Assembly: GCA_963728535.1 (NCBI GenBank)
Contig: CAVSKK010000001.1
Span: forward strand, 1,054,001 to 1,118,000
Origin: VAXT01 sp963728535
Lineage (GTDB): Bacteria > Actinomycetota > Thermoleophilia > Gaiellales > Gaiellaceae
Reading direction: 5' to 3'
DNA length: 64,000 nucleotides
This document shows positions 42,472 through 50,142 of the stretch, in pieces. Position numbers and translations under genes: made by a program. Position 1 is the first letter of the stretch, and the number at the start of each line of letters is the position of its first letter. The notes under the pieces were generated by a model. It did no database searches and was not told the origin of the DNA. It worked only from the letters and a program-made list of their open reading frames with translations.

Positions 42472-43813
42472 GCACCGGCTCCCGCGCACCGAGCGCCACC
42501 TCGCGGTCCGCAACCTCGCCCGCGAAGACGAGATCGTGCGTGACGACGAGCGTGGCTCGGTGCGGTGCGTCTCGACGGAGCAGGGCGGCCAGCTCGGCCT
42601 TGCGAGGCGGATCGACACCGCGCGTCGGCTCGTCGAGAATCAGGATCTGCGGGTCGGCGACGAGGACGGAGGCAAGCGCCAGGCGCTCCCGCTCACCGCT
42701 CGAGAGATCGCGCGGATGACGCCGTTCGAGCCCGGCGAGCCCGACTTCGCTGAGCGCCGCACGCGCCCGGCTACGGTCGCCGCCGACCGCGAGTGCGACC
42801 TCGTCCTCGGCGCGATCCGTGACCAGGTACCGCCCCGGGTCCTGCGACAGGTAGCACGCGCGTCCACGACGCTCCACGGTTCCGTTCTCTGGCGTGACCA
42901 GCCCCGCCGCGATCTTCGCAAGCGTCGTCTTGCCGATCCCATTCGGGCCGGTGAGCGCGACGAGCTCCCCACGCCGAAGCGTGAGCGAGACGCCTTTCAA
43001 CACCGGCTGGTCGCCGTAGCTGTACGTGACGTCCTGCAGACGGCACACCTCCTCGCCCTCGCCCTGATCGTCGCGGAGCGTCACGGCCTCCCCGGGCAGG
43101 TAGCCGGGACGGTTCGCGGCGAGCCAGCCGAGTGCGGAGTCGCGCGGCGCGTCTAGGAGGAGGCGGCCGGCTTCGAGGAAGAGCACGCGGTCGCACCGCT
43201 CGAGCGGCAACGCCGGGCGCTGCTCGGAGATCACGACGGCGCTCTCGAGGTCGACCGCGAGGTCGAGGAGCGCCTCTGCTCCCTCGGGATCGAGCTGGGA
43301 CGTCGGCTCGTCGAGCAGCAGGAGCGCGGGGTCGAGCGCCAGGACGGACGCGAGGCAGACGCGTTGTAGCTCACCGGCCGAAAGCGTTTCGGTACGGCGC
43401 TCGACGAGGTGCTCGATGCCGGCCTCGGCGAGGGCTGCGTCCACTCGGGGCCAGATTTGCTCCGGCGCGGTGCCGATGTTCTCGAGCCCGAAAGCGACCT
43501 CGTTCGCGACCCGCCCGAAGACGACCTGGTCCTCCGGATCCTGGAAGAGCGAGGCGACGCGTCCCGCGAGCTCGGCCGGGCCCGTTCGCCGGGTGTCGCG
43601 ACCGTCGATCTCGACCCTGCCCTCGAAGCGGCCCCCGTGGAAATGCGGGACGAGACCGGCAAGGGCGCGCAGGAGCGTGGACTTTCCCGAGCCCGACGGG
43701 CCGAGCAGGGCAACGACCTCCCCGGGCGCGATGCGAAGCGAGACGTTCGTGAGCGACGGGCCCGTCACGTCCGGGTACGAGAAGCTGAGCTCATCAACGC
43801 GAACTAGGCCCAT
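42464..43813 (-). CDS. cbrU: Duplicated ECF ATPase (EcfA-EcfA' fusion)
   Basis: 449 residues with two ABC nucleotide-binding domains in tandem. First: Walker A GPSGSGKST (38-46), Q-loop FQDPEDQVVFG, signature LSAGELQRV, Walker B LLLLDEPTS. Second: Walker A GPNGIGKTT (near 283-291), signature LSSGERERL, Walker B ILILDEPTRGVD, switch VVTHD. One polypeptide thus makes the heterodimer-like motor of an ECF transporter. ATG 43813 overlaps EcfT by ten bases. Confidence 0.93.
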   Translation of the reverse strand: MGLVRVDELSFSYPDVTGPSLTNVSLRIAPGEVVALLGPSGSGKSTLLRALAGLVPHFHGGRFEGRVEIDGRDTRRTGPAELAGRVASLFQDPEDQVVFGRVANEVAFGLENIGTAPEQIWPRVDAALAEAGIEHLVERRTETLSAGELQRVCLASVLALDPALLLLDEPTSQLDPEGAEALLDLAVDLESAVVISEQRPALPLERCDRVLFLEAGRLLLDAPRDSALGWLAANRPGYLPGEAVTLRDDQGEGEEVCRLQDVTYSYGDQPVLKGVSLTLRRGELVALTGPNGIGKTTLAKIAAGLVTPENGTVERRGRACYLSQDPGRYLVTDRAEDEVALAVGGDRSRARAALSEVGLAGLERRHPRDLSSGERERLALASVLVADPQILILDEPTRGVDPPRKAELAALLRRDAPHRATLVVTHDLVFAGEVADREVALGAREPVHA

Positions 43814-44499
43814 ATCGCCGCCACAGCGATCAAGACGGCTGTCGCCATCACCAGCCGGTCGAGCCACGACCAGGAGGGTGAGGGCGCACGCGTTCGACCC
43901 GGCCGGCCGAAGCCGCGCGCCTCCATCGCCTCCGCCAGGTTGAGCGAGCGCTCGAGCGAGCCTGCCACGAGTGGCGAGAGCAAGCGCGCTCGGCCGCGGA
44001 CGCCGTTCACCTCCACCCCTCGGCCGCGCAACGCCTCCACCATCCCGGCGGCATCGCGCTCGAGGGTTGGGACGAGGCGGGTGGCCAGGCCCACGGCTAG
44101 CACGGATCGCCGCGCGAACCCGGCGGCGTGCAGCAGGCGGTCGAGGTCGAGCAGGAGCACGTACGCGGCGAAGGCGAGCCCGACCGCGGCGAGCCGGAGA
44201 GCCTGAGTCCCGGCGGTTACGAGCTCTTCGCTCGTCACGTCGAGCACACCGAGCACCGGCACGCGCGGTCCCTCCCAGATCACGTGCGAGCCCTCCGTCG
44301 AGAGGAAGGGGCTGAGGACGAACAACGACAGCGAGGAGACGAGCGTCCCCGCCAGGTAGACGAAGCGCCTCGCTCGCGGAGCCTGCAGGCAGGCGACGAG
44401 CAGGCCAACGGCGATCGCCGCGACGACCCAGGTGCGTTCGGCGGCGAGAGCCAGCGCGGCCAGCGAGGCGAGCAGCGCGGCTGCCGGGACCGGGCTCAC
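43804..44499 (-). CDS. cbrV: ECF transporter transmembrane scaffold EcfT
   Basis: 231 residues with about five helices and the coupling motifs of EcfT: EALRGRGVEVNG and the second EAMEARGFGRPG (A-R-G) in the cytoplasmic helices that fit into the ATPase grooves. GTG 44499 overlaps the stop of the DUF4430 lipoprotein gene (GTGA). It transmits ATP hydrolysis to the S subunit. Confidence 0.9.
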   Translation of the reverse strand: MSPVPAAALLASLAALALAAERTWVVAAIAVGLLVACLQAPRARRFVYLAGTLVSSLSLFVLSPFLSTEGSHVIWEGPRVPVLGVLDVTSEELVTAGTQALRLAAVGLAFAAYVLLLDLDRLLHAAGFARRSVLAVGLATRLVPTLERDAAGMVEALRGRGVEVNGVRGRARLLSPLVAGSLERSLNLAEAMEARGFGRPGRTRAPSPSWSWLDRLVMATAVLIAVAAIWA

Positions 44500-45197
44500 G
44501 GCACCTGGTACCGGTAGCGGAACTTGTCCGGGCTTCGTGCGAGCTCGCCCGCGTCACCGGCAAAGACGAATTGCACCGGAGAGTCCGCCTCGCCACTCGA
44601 GTCGTCGCGGAGCGATGCTACGAAACGCTCCCTGCCACTAACAGTGAGAAACACATTCGCGTCCGGGGGAGCCGCGACCGAAAGAGGCTGGACCGAAGAG
44701 GCGCGAAGCAGGCGTCCGATCGACCGGGCGCCCCGGCGCAAGCCGGCTGCGTAGCGCACGGCGACGGGCCGCACGTTCCCGTCCCAACCGTGCAGGAACG
44801 GCTCGGGAAAGGCACCCACGACAACGGGCTCGCGCATCTCGCCGCTCCACGAGCGAAAGTCCCACCACTCCACGTCTCCCGGCCGAAGCCTGTAGTCGGC
44901 GGCGCTCCGGTCGGCCTCGATGCCGTTCAGGAACCAGAACCAGTCGCGGCGCTTGGAGATGTCGCCCTCGACGCCGTCGATCGATTGGACGTAGCGGCCG
45001 CCGTACCGGGTCGAGATGTCCGCCTTCCTGTCGAGCGCCTGCATCGCGGTCAGCCCGGCCGGCACTGTCTGGACGAGGAGCACCGACGCCCCGCGATCAC
45101 GGGTGATCCAGAGCGAGGCGCTCCCGGAGCCTGTGCGCTCGTGCCCGCAACCGGCGAGCAGGACGAGCGAACAGGCGACGAGGAAGCCATGCTTCAC
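44496..45197 (-). CDS. DUF4430 lipoprotein (transcobalamin beta-domain-like)
   Basis: 233 residues. The signal peptide ends in LLAGC (Cys 17), so the protein is membrane-anchored outside the cell. The DUF4430 domain spans ~40-120: VPAGLTAMQALDRKADI, then RRDWFWFLNGIEADRSAADY and RLRPGDVEWWDFRSW. These are the W-x-x-x-x-NG and WxW-type signatures seen in the smaller domain of intrinsic factor/transcobalamin. An extra C-terminal region of ~110 residues follows. GTG 45197 overlaps the stop of the first DUF4430 gene. Confidence 0.82.
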   Translation of the reverse strand: MKHGFLVACSLVLLAGCGHERTGSGSASLWITRDRGASVLLVQTVPAGLTAMQALDRKADISTRYGGRYVQSIDGVEGDISKRRDWFWFLNGIEADRSAADYRLRPGDVEWWDFRSWSGEMREPVVVGAFPEPFLHGWDGNVRPVAVRYAAGLRRGARSIGRLLRASSVQPLSVAAPPDANVFLTVSGRERFVASLRDDSSGEADSPVQFVFAGDAGELARSPDKFRYRYQVP

Positions 45198-45793
45198 CGG
45201 AGGGCGTTCGAGCGGACCGCATTCGCGGCAACGGCCCGTACGAGACCGCGGTGCCTGCCGACACACCAACGTCCGGAGCGGCCGGCGACGCGGCGCCCAT
45301 CGACGAGCAGCCTCGCTCCTGGGGCCGGTTCCGTCTGCCCGAGGTCGTTCTGGGAGAGGACCGAGTAGCAGTTCTTCGCTGCGCGGCGCTTTAGGAGCAG
45401 TGTCGGCGAGCCCCCTTGAGGGGTGAACGTATTCCAGTACCAGAGCACCGTGTCGCCGCTTCCGATCGTGGCCTGGTCGGCACCGACCGGCGGAGAGACG
45501 CCGTTGATCTTGTAGCTCCAGCCGCTGAAGCCTTCGCCGGGGTAGCGGCCGATCTGATCGACGAAGGGACCGAATCCGGTCACGGTCACGTGGTAATAGA
45601 ACTCGGCGGTGAGACTTGCCGCGTCGAGCGCCGTCAGCGCGTTCGTACCCGCTTCGAGCGTGGGCTGGATGGCCCCGAAGATCGTCGTCGTCTTGCCTTC
45701 GACCCGGATCTTCGCCTGCACGGCGAGCGCCGAGGGGACGAGCACGGCGAACAGAGCAGCCGTGACCGCCAGGGTGATGAGTCGTCGAAACAC
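45194..45793 (-). CDS. Secreted DUF4430 protein (transcobalamin beta-domain-like)
   Basis: 199 residues with a signal peptide (LITLAVTAALFAVLVPSALA). The DUF4430 domain lies at ~30-125, with GFSGWSYKINGVSPPVGADQ (89-108) and SGDTVLWYWNTF (112-123), matching the core of the cobalamin-binding protein small domain. A Cys-containing tail of ~75 residues may be an added beta domain. AAGGAGG lies four bases before GTG 45793, and the cobalamin riboswitch sits just upstream, so this is the first gene of the controlled operon. Confidence 0.85.
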   Translation of the reverse strand: MFRRLITLAVTAALFAVLVPSALAVQAKIRVEGKTTTIFGAIQPTLEAGTNALTALDAASLTAEFYYHVTVTGFGPFVDQIGRYPGEGFSGWSYKINGVSPPVGADQATIGSGDTVLWYWNTFTPQGGSPTLLLKRRAAKNCYSVLSQNDLGQTEPAPGARLLVDGRRVAGRSGRWCVGRHRGLVRAVAANAVRSNALR

Positions 45794-45824
45794 GAATCCT
45801 CCTTCCGCGAGGGGTTCGGATTTG

Positions 45825-45988
45825 CGGCGGCGCGGAAGGTCTTCTGACTCGGGGCTCCCCCCTCCGCCGCCTTCCCGACCCTTGGGCCAGTGGCTTCCGA
45901 CGGAGGAGCAACTCCCCTTACAGCGGCGGGACCGTCCCGGATTTGCACCGGATTCCCTTACCGCGTGCCGTTGGCCGCGACCCTATCA
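45825..45988 (-). promoter_or_regulatory. Cobalamin (B12) riboswitch
   Basis: Reading leftward: GGTAAGGGAATCCGGTGCAA, ATCCGGGACGGTCCCGCCGC, TGTAA, then GGAAGCCACTGG, GGAAGGC, and GAGCCCCGAGTCAGAAGACC. These are the conserved blocks of the adenosylcobalamin riboswitch in the correct order and spacing, including the B12 box with CCACTG. It lies in the leader of the DUF4430/ECF operon, whose first ribosome binding site is about 30 bases further on. Expression should fall when cobalamin is plentiful. Confidence 0.95.
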
Positions 45989-45995
45989 TGGCCGG

Positions 45996-46370
45996 ATGCC
46001 AGCCTCTCGAGCGCTTTCGGTCTGGCTGCCCGTGCTCGCGTGGGCTGCGGTCATCTTCACGTTTTCGTCCATCCCGAGCCTCAGCACCGGGCTCGGCGGT
46101 TGGGACACGTTCCTGCGCAAGGGCGCGCACATGGCGGAGTACGCGATCCTCGGCGCGCTCCTGCTGCGGGCGCTCGGACGCGAGACGCCGGCGTTCGCCG
46201 CCGGGGTCGCGTACGCGGCAACCGACGAGCTGCACCAGCACTTCGTACGGGGCCGTCACGCGGCGTTCCTCGACCTCCTCGTCGACGCCGTCGGCGTGGC
46301 GATCGGCGTCTACGTCTATCACCGTCTGCGGCAGACACGTCCGGCGTCTGACACCGGACATGGCTCGTGA
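45996..46370 (+). CDS. VanZ-family membrane protein
   Basis: 124 residues with about four helices: WLPVLAWAAVIFTFSSIPSL, then LRKGAHMAEYAILGALLLRA, then AYAATDELHQHFVRGRHAAF and LDLLVDAVGVAIGVYVYH. The E-Y and DELHQ-F-x-x-GR motifs are VanZ hallmarks. ATG 45996 is only eight bases from the riboswitch on the other strand, so the B12 operon promoter must lie inside this gene. The last residues come from a 26-bp repeat at 46339. Confidence 0.85.
   Translation: MPASRALSVWLPVLAWAAVIFTFSSIPSLSTGLGGWDTFLRKGAHMAEYAILGALLLRALGRETPAFAAGVAYAATDELHQHFVRGRHAAFLDLLVDAVGVAIGVYVYHRLRQTRPASDTGHGS
46339..46364. repeat. 26-bp palindromic repeat, copy 1
   Basis: GTCCGGCGTCTGACACCGGA plus CATGGC: nearly perfect inverted halves around TGA, identical to 46434-46459. 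It forms the 3' end of the VanZ gene. Confidence 0.75.
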
Positions 46371-46433
46371 GAGAGGTGGCAAGCCGCATGCGGAGCGGGC
46401 ATGCGGTTACGTTCCGCCGTCCGTTCGGGACCG

Positions 46434-46459
46434 GTCCGGCGTCTGACACCGGACATGGC
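46434..46459. repeat. 26-bp palindromic repeat, copy 2
   Basis: Identical to 46339-46364, 95 bases away in direct orientation. It ends two bases before the start of the HAD-like gene, so its hairpin could affect initiation. Confidence 0.75.
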
Positions 46460-46461
46460 CG

Positions 46462-46941
46462 ATGAGGGCGGTGGCGATCGAGCTGGACGGCGTGCTCGGG
46501 GACACCCGGCCGCTCTGGCGCGACTGGCTCGAAGATGCTGCGCGGCGATTCCACACGATCGCGCCCCTCGACCCCGGGGCGCTGCCCGACGACCGGGGCG
46601 AGGCGGCCGCCGAGCTCGACCGCTGGGCAGAAGCCGGTGTCGGCGACTGGCGAGCGGCGCTGGCTCGGTTCGCCGAAGACCGCGCTCCCGTCTACCTACG
46701 GCCGAGCGCAGAGGTCAGCGCAGCTCTGCGTGCACTCGAGGACAAGGAGTGCCGGCTCGGCGTGTTCACCGATGCGCCCGACGCACTTGCGCGGATCGCC
46801 GTCGCGCAGCTGGGCGCGGCTCGCCGCATCGAAGCCCTCGAGGCGGGAGCAGGCGCGCTCGAGCGCCTCCGTGAGCGTCTCGGACCCGAGACGATCGTCG
46901 TTCGCGACCCCGGTGAGCTCGATTTACAATCCAGGTCGTGA
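46462..46941 (+). CDS. HAD-like protein with altered nucleophile
   Basis: 159 residues. It reads as a short HAD phosphatase: opening VAIELDGVLGDTRPLWRDWL, motif II VFTDAPDA, a late LGPETIVVRDPGEL in place of the usual motif IV. Where HAD enzymes have D-x-D-G, this protein has E-L-D-G, so the phosphorylated Asp is a Glu. Catalysis may be lost or changed. It overlaps the next gene by GTGA. Confidence 0.65.
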   Translation: MRAVAIELDGVLGDTRPLWRDWLEDAARRFHTIAPLDPGALPDDRGEAAAELDRWAEAGVGDWRAALARFAEDRAPVYLRPSAEVSAALRALEDKECRLGVFTDAPDALARIAVAQLGAARRIEALEAGAGALERLRERLGPETIVVRDPGELDLQSRS

Positions 46942-47159
46942 AGGAAAGTGAACTGGGAGATCGCCAGCTCGACGCCCTGCTCGAGCGCCTCGACCGCTTG
47001 AACGCCGAGCTCCGCGCCCTCAACCGGAGGCTCGACTCCGGGGAGCATCTGGCTCCGATCGTGCACGAGCTCGGTGCGCTGAACGACTCGCTTCAGGCGC
47101 TCGCGTATGCGGCGCTCGGTCAGCAGGGCCCACAGATCCGCCGCCGCCGCACCGGTTAA
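46938..47159 (+). CDS. Small coiled-coil protein (hypothetical)
   Basis: 73 residues, nearly all one amphipathic coiled coil (RQLDALLERLDRLNAELRAL, then LAPIVHELGALNDSLQALAY) with a basic tail. Translationally coupled to the HAD-like gene (GTG 46938). Confidence 0.6.
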   Translation: MKESELGDRQLDALLERLDRLNAELRALNRRLDSGEHLAPIVHELGALNDSLQALAYAALGQQGPQIRRRRTG

Positions 47160-47161
47160 GC

Positions 47162-47328
47162 GGGGAGGGTTTGGCGAAATATGGCTGAGCCGCGGGGCCG
47201 CGCTGCTCGCCCCGAGGCCGGGTCCTCAGTCGCCCCGGTAGTGGTGACTACCGGGACTCCCTGCGTCCGCGGCCTCGGAACGACCATCGCACCCCGGCGA
47301 CGAGCAACATTCCACCAAACCCTCCCTA
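47162..47328. repeat. Inverted-repeat-bounded element between convergent genes
   Basis: It starts GGGGAGGGTTTGGCGAAAT and ends with the near-exact inverse (ATTCCACCAAACCCTCCCTA), about 18 of 20 matching. A perfect internal hairpin CCCGGTAGT-GGTG-ACTACCGGG lies at 47234-47255. It could be a MITE-like insertion now used as a bidirectional terminator. Confidence 0.5.
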
Positions 47329-48408
47329 GCGCGCCAGCTTGTAGACCCTCCCGGTCAGGGAGGTCATGTAGAGCTCGCCGCGAGCGTCCTCGCCGAACGA
47401 GGAGAGGCCGTCGATCGTGAAGGGCTCATCGCGCGCCTGGGTCCCGCCTCCCGCGGCCACGCTGCGCACCCGGCTCGCGCAGTTGTCGCTGAAGAAGTAC
47501 CGCCCGACCGCAGCCGGCACGGCCTTGCCGCGATAGACGAACCCTCCGATCACGCTGCAGTTCGGCGGGTTGGGCATGACGTAGTACGGCATGACGAGAT
47601 GGCCCGCGCTGTTCGGGGCCTCGCTCGAATAGCGCTTCTTGCCCTCGTAGACGCGCCAGCCGTAGTTCTCGAGACCGGGGCTCCTCCGAGGCGTGAAGTT
47701 GAGCTCCTCCCACGAGTCCTGGCCGACGTCGCCGATGTAGAGGTCGCCCTTCAGCCGGTCGAACGAGAAACGCCAGGGGTTGCGGAGCCCATAGCCGACG
47801 ATGACGGCCGGCGGACGCCGCTTCTTCACGTTGAAGCGCAGAATCTTGCCGAAGGTCGAGCGCAGATTCTGGGCGCGGTTCTCCGGATCGCCGCCGGAGC
47901 CGCCGTCTCCGGTTCCTGCATAGAGGTAGCCGTCCGGGCCGAAAGCGAGCTGGCCGCCGTTGTGGTTCGGATAGGGATCGTCCTGGAAGAAGATCTGGCG
48001 CACCTTCACCGGCGAGCGGGAGAGGCCGCGCGCGCGGTACTCCACGATCCGCGCGTCTCCATTCCGGTCGGTGTAGTCGACGTAGAAGCGGTGATTGCTC
48101 GCATAGCGCGGGTGGAATGCGACGGAGAGGAGCCCCTGCTCGCCACCACCCAGCACGAGCCTCGTGATGTTCAGGAACGGACGAGCACGGAGACGGCCGC
48201 GGACGATGACGCGGATCCGCCCGGGCTGCTCGACGACGTAGACGTTGTTCTTCTCGTTCCGGGGAGCGGACACGTGGACTGGCGAGTCCAACCCGCTTGC
48301 AACCAGCCGGATCCGCAGCTCGATGGCGTCCCCGCCGCCCCGTGCGGAGAACGCGACAGCGGCTGCAAGCAAGACGAGCGCGGAAGCGGCAAGGACGAGG
48401 CGACGCAT
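47326..48408 (-). CDS. PQQ-dependent sugar dehydrogenase-like beta-propeller (GSDH/HHIP family)
   Basis: 360 residues with an N-terminal signal/anchor (VLAASALVLLAAAVAFSA). The six-bladed propeller carries the family marks: NVYVVEQPGRIRV, GGGEQGLLSVAFHPRYASNH (calcium/PQQ pocket), PNHNGGQLAFGPDGYLYAGT, GDGGSGGDPENRAQN, and GYGLRNPWRFSFDRL near the active site. It probably oxidises aldoses at the cell surface. A broken relative occupies 1-554. It lies in the same direction as, and 5 bases downstream of, the TrkA genes. Confidence 0.88.
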   Translation of the reverse strand: MRRLVLAASALVLLAAAVAFSARGGGDAIELRIRLVASGLDSPVHVSAPRNEKNNVYVVEQPGRIRVIVRGRLRARPFLNITRLVLGGGEQGLLSVAFHPRYASNHRFYVDYTDRNGDARIVEYRARGLSRSPVKVRQIFFQDDPYPNHNGGQLAFGPDGYLYAGTGDGGSGGDPENRAQNLRSTFGKILRFNVKKRRPPAVIVGYGLRNPWRFSFDRLKGDLYIGDVGQDSWEELNFTPRRSPGLENYGWRVYEGKKRYSSEAPNSAGHLVMPYYVMPNPPNCSVIGGFVYRGKAVPAAVGRYFFSDNCASRVRSVAAGGGTQARDEPFTIDGLSSFGEDARGELYMTSLTGRVYKLAR

Positions 48409-48413
48409 GACTC

Positions 48414-49076
48414 CTACTTCTTTAGCAGAACTCGGCGCAGCTCGTCCTCCTTGCCGGGCTCCAGGATCGCCAGCACCTGGTCGCCCGGTAGAAGCTCCGT
48501 CTCGGCGTCCGGGATCTCGGCCTGGCCGCCGCGCATGACGGAAATGAGGCGCGAGCCGGCTGGCAGCTTCAGCCCGGAAACGCGCTTGCCCGCCGAGGGC
48601 GAGTTCTTGTCGATCTGCACTTCGACGATCTCGAGGTTCTCCTTGCGCAGCTCGAGCAGATGGATGAGCTCGTGCTCGGGCACCTCGTGCTCGATCAGCG
48701 CCATGATCGTCTGCGTGGCGCTGACGGTCGGCGAGATCCCGAGCAGGTCGAAATGCGCCTGGTTCCGCGGGTCGTTCACGCGGGCGATCACCTTGGGCGC
48801 GCGGAAGTGCTCGCGGGCCATCTGGCAGATGACCATGTTGTCCTCGTCGTCGCCCGTCACGGCGACGACCAGATCCGGTGGACGCGCGATGCCAGCCTGT
48901 TCGAGCACGAAGATCTCCGTGGCGTCCCCGAGAATCGCGCGATGCTCGAACTCCTCCTCCAGGGCTTCCCAGTGATCGCGCCGCTGCTCGACGATCGCCA
49001 CCTCGTGACCCGTTCTGAGCAGGGTTCTGGCGAGGTTCGAGCCCACCTTGCCGCCGCCCGTGACGAGAACGAACAT
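48414..49076 (-). CDS. TrkA-type potassium channel regulator (RCK_N + RCK_C)
   Basis: 220 residues: NAD-binding MFVLVTGGGKVGSNLARTLL (GxGxxGx), LGDATEIFVLEQAG, then VAVTGDDEDNMVICQMAREH, and a C-terminal RCK_C (SAGKRVSGLKLPAGSRLISV, LLPGDQVLAILEPG). This is the one-domain-pair KtrA/TrkA form. The start is ATG 49076, four bases after the next short TrkA-N gene. Confidence 0.88.
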   Translation of the reverse strand: MFVLVTGGGKVGSNLARTLLRTGHEVAIVEQRRDHWEALEEEFEHRAILGDATEIFVLEQAGIARPPDLVVAVTGDDEDNMVICQMAREHFRAPKVIARVNDPRNQAHFDLLGISPTVSATQTIMALIEHEVPEHELIHLLELRKENLEIVEVQIDKNSPSAGKRVSGLKLPAGSRLISVMRGGQAEIPDAETELLPGDQVLAILEPGKEDELRRVLLKK

Positions 49077-49080
49077 CGAG

Positions 49081-49515
49081 TCAGCTCGCGGAGGCCGTCG
49101 CCTGCGGGCGGACGGCACACGACTTGACCGCCTCGGTGAGAACATCGATCGCGCTGGAGGTCGGACAGACGACACGCAGGCCGAGCGTGGCGTAGAGCTC
49201 CGCACGTGCCGGGTCGAGGATCCGGACGACACAGCACTCGATGCCGAAGCGCTTCTGCGCCACCTGGCCGACGACGATGTTCGTGTTGTCGCCGTTTGTC
49301 GCCACGACGACGGCATCCGCGTCCTCGATGCCGGCCTGGCGCAACACCTTCGCGTCCATCCCGTGCCCGACGATGAATCCGCCCGGCCACTCCTCTCCAA
49401 GCCGACCCAGCGCCTCTTCGGCCTCGTCGATCGCGGTCACGTCCCAGCCCGCCTTCGCAAGCTTCTTCGCAACCTTCGACCCGACCCTGCCGCACCCGAC
49501 CACGATCGCCTTCAT
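49081..49515 (-). CDS. TrkA-N (RCK_N)-only protein
   Basis: 144 residues with MKAIVVGCGRVGSKVAKKLA and VGHGMDAKVLRQAGIEDADA, VVVATNGDNTNIVVGQVAQK: a Rossmann NAD-binding domain of the TrkA kind without the RCK_C ligand domain. It pairs with the gene at 48414, perhaps making a heteromeric gating ring. Confidence 0.85.
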   Translation of the reverse strand: MKAIVVGCGRVGSKVAKKLAKAGWDVTAIDEAEEALGRLGEEWPGGFIVGHGMDAKVLRQAGIEDADAVVVATNGDNTNIVVGQVAQKRFGIECCVVRILDPARAELYATLGLRVVCPTSSAIDVLTEAVKSCAVRPQATASAS

Positions 49516-49519
49516 ACGC

Positions 49520-49981
49520 TCAGTGTACGCCTACTTCCTCGTCCTCCAGAACCCCCTGCGGGTAGGCGATCACCATCACCTCGCACGGCGCCTGGCGCAG
49601 CACGTGGTCCACGGTCGGGCTGAAGAATCTCGACTGGCGCCGCCAGCGCGGCGACGAGCCCATCACGATCAGATCGGCGCTCCGGTCAACGGCCAGATGG
49701 ACGATCGCCTCGCCGATTGCCCGCGAGTGCACGATGACGCCCTCGACTGCGACACCCAGCTCGGCCGCGAGCAGCTTCGCCTCGGCGAGGGAGGCTTCGG
49801 CCCGCTCCTCCGCCTCGGTGAGCTCTGCGTCGATCGGCTTGTCGAGGGGCACACGCACGACGTGGAGAGCGGTGATCGCGGAGCCATGCTCCTCGGCGAG
49901 CTTGATCGCCGTTCCGAGCACTTCCTCCCCGATCAGGCCGATCTTCATCGGCACGAGGATGCGCGCGAACGCACCGGGCAT
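49520..49981 (-). CDS. Universal stress protein (UspA)
   Basis: 153 residues: FARILVPM start, then HVVRVPLDKPIDAE, and GSSPRWRRQSRFFSPTVDHV with the ATP-binding G-x2-G-x9-G-S/T pattern altered, then VMVIAYPQ. The start ATG 49981 shares a base with the stop of the small membrane gene (TGATG). It may act with the permease, whose C-terminal USP domain is similar. Confidence 0.85.
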   Translation of the reverse strand: MPGAFARILVPMKIGLIGEEVLGTAIKLAEEHGSAITALHVVRVPLDKPIDAELTEAEERAEASLAEAKLLAAELGVAVEGVIVHSRAIGEAIVHLAVDRSADLIVMGSSPRWRRQSRFFSPTVDHVLRQAPCEVMVIAYPQGVLEDEEVGVH

Positions 49982-50142
49982 CAGCCGGCCCACCTGGACA
50001 TGGAGAAACGGAGGCAACCGGCGAGCACGAGGAGCGCGCCGAGCAAGAGCCCCAGGCCACCGCCGACTCCCTCGACGGCCGTGCGCACGAGGACGGCGAG
50101 CCCGAGCGCGACGAGCACGACGGAGAGTGCCCGCCCGATCAC
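49981..50142 (-). CDS. Small membrane protein of the potassium cluster
   Basis: 53 residues: IGRALSVVLVALGLAVLVRT, then GGGLGLLLGALLVLAGCLRF: two hydrophobic helices with a short basic end. It is locked between two genes by overlaps at both ends (GTGA with the permease, TGATG with UspA), which supports real translation. It might be a small subunit or regulator of the APC permease. No family. Confidence 0.6.
   Translation of the reverse strand: MIGRALSVVLVALGLAVLVRTAVEGVGGGLGLLLGALLVLAGCLRFSMSRWAG

Noticed and set aside
46934..46945. Loss of frame between the HAD-like and coiled-coil genes
   Set aside because: The GTGA overlap is ordinary translational coupling; the two products are unlike and each has its own start and end.
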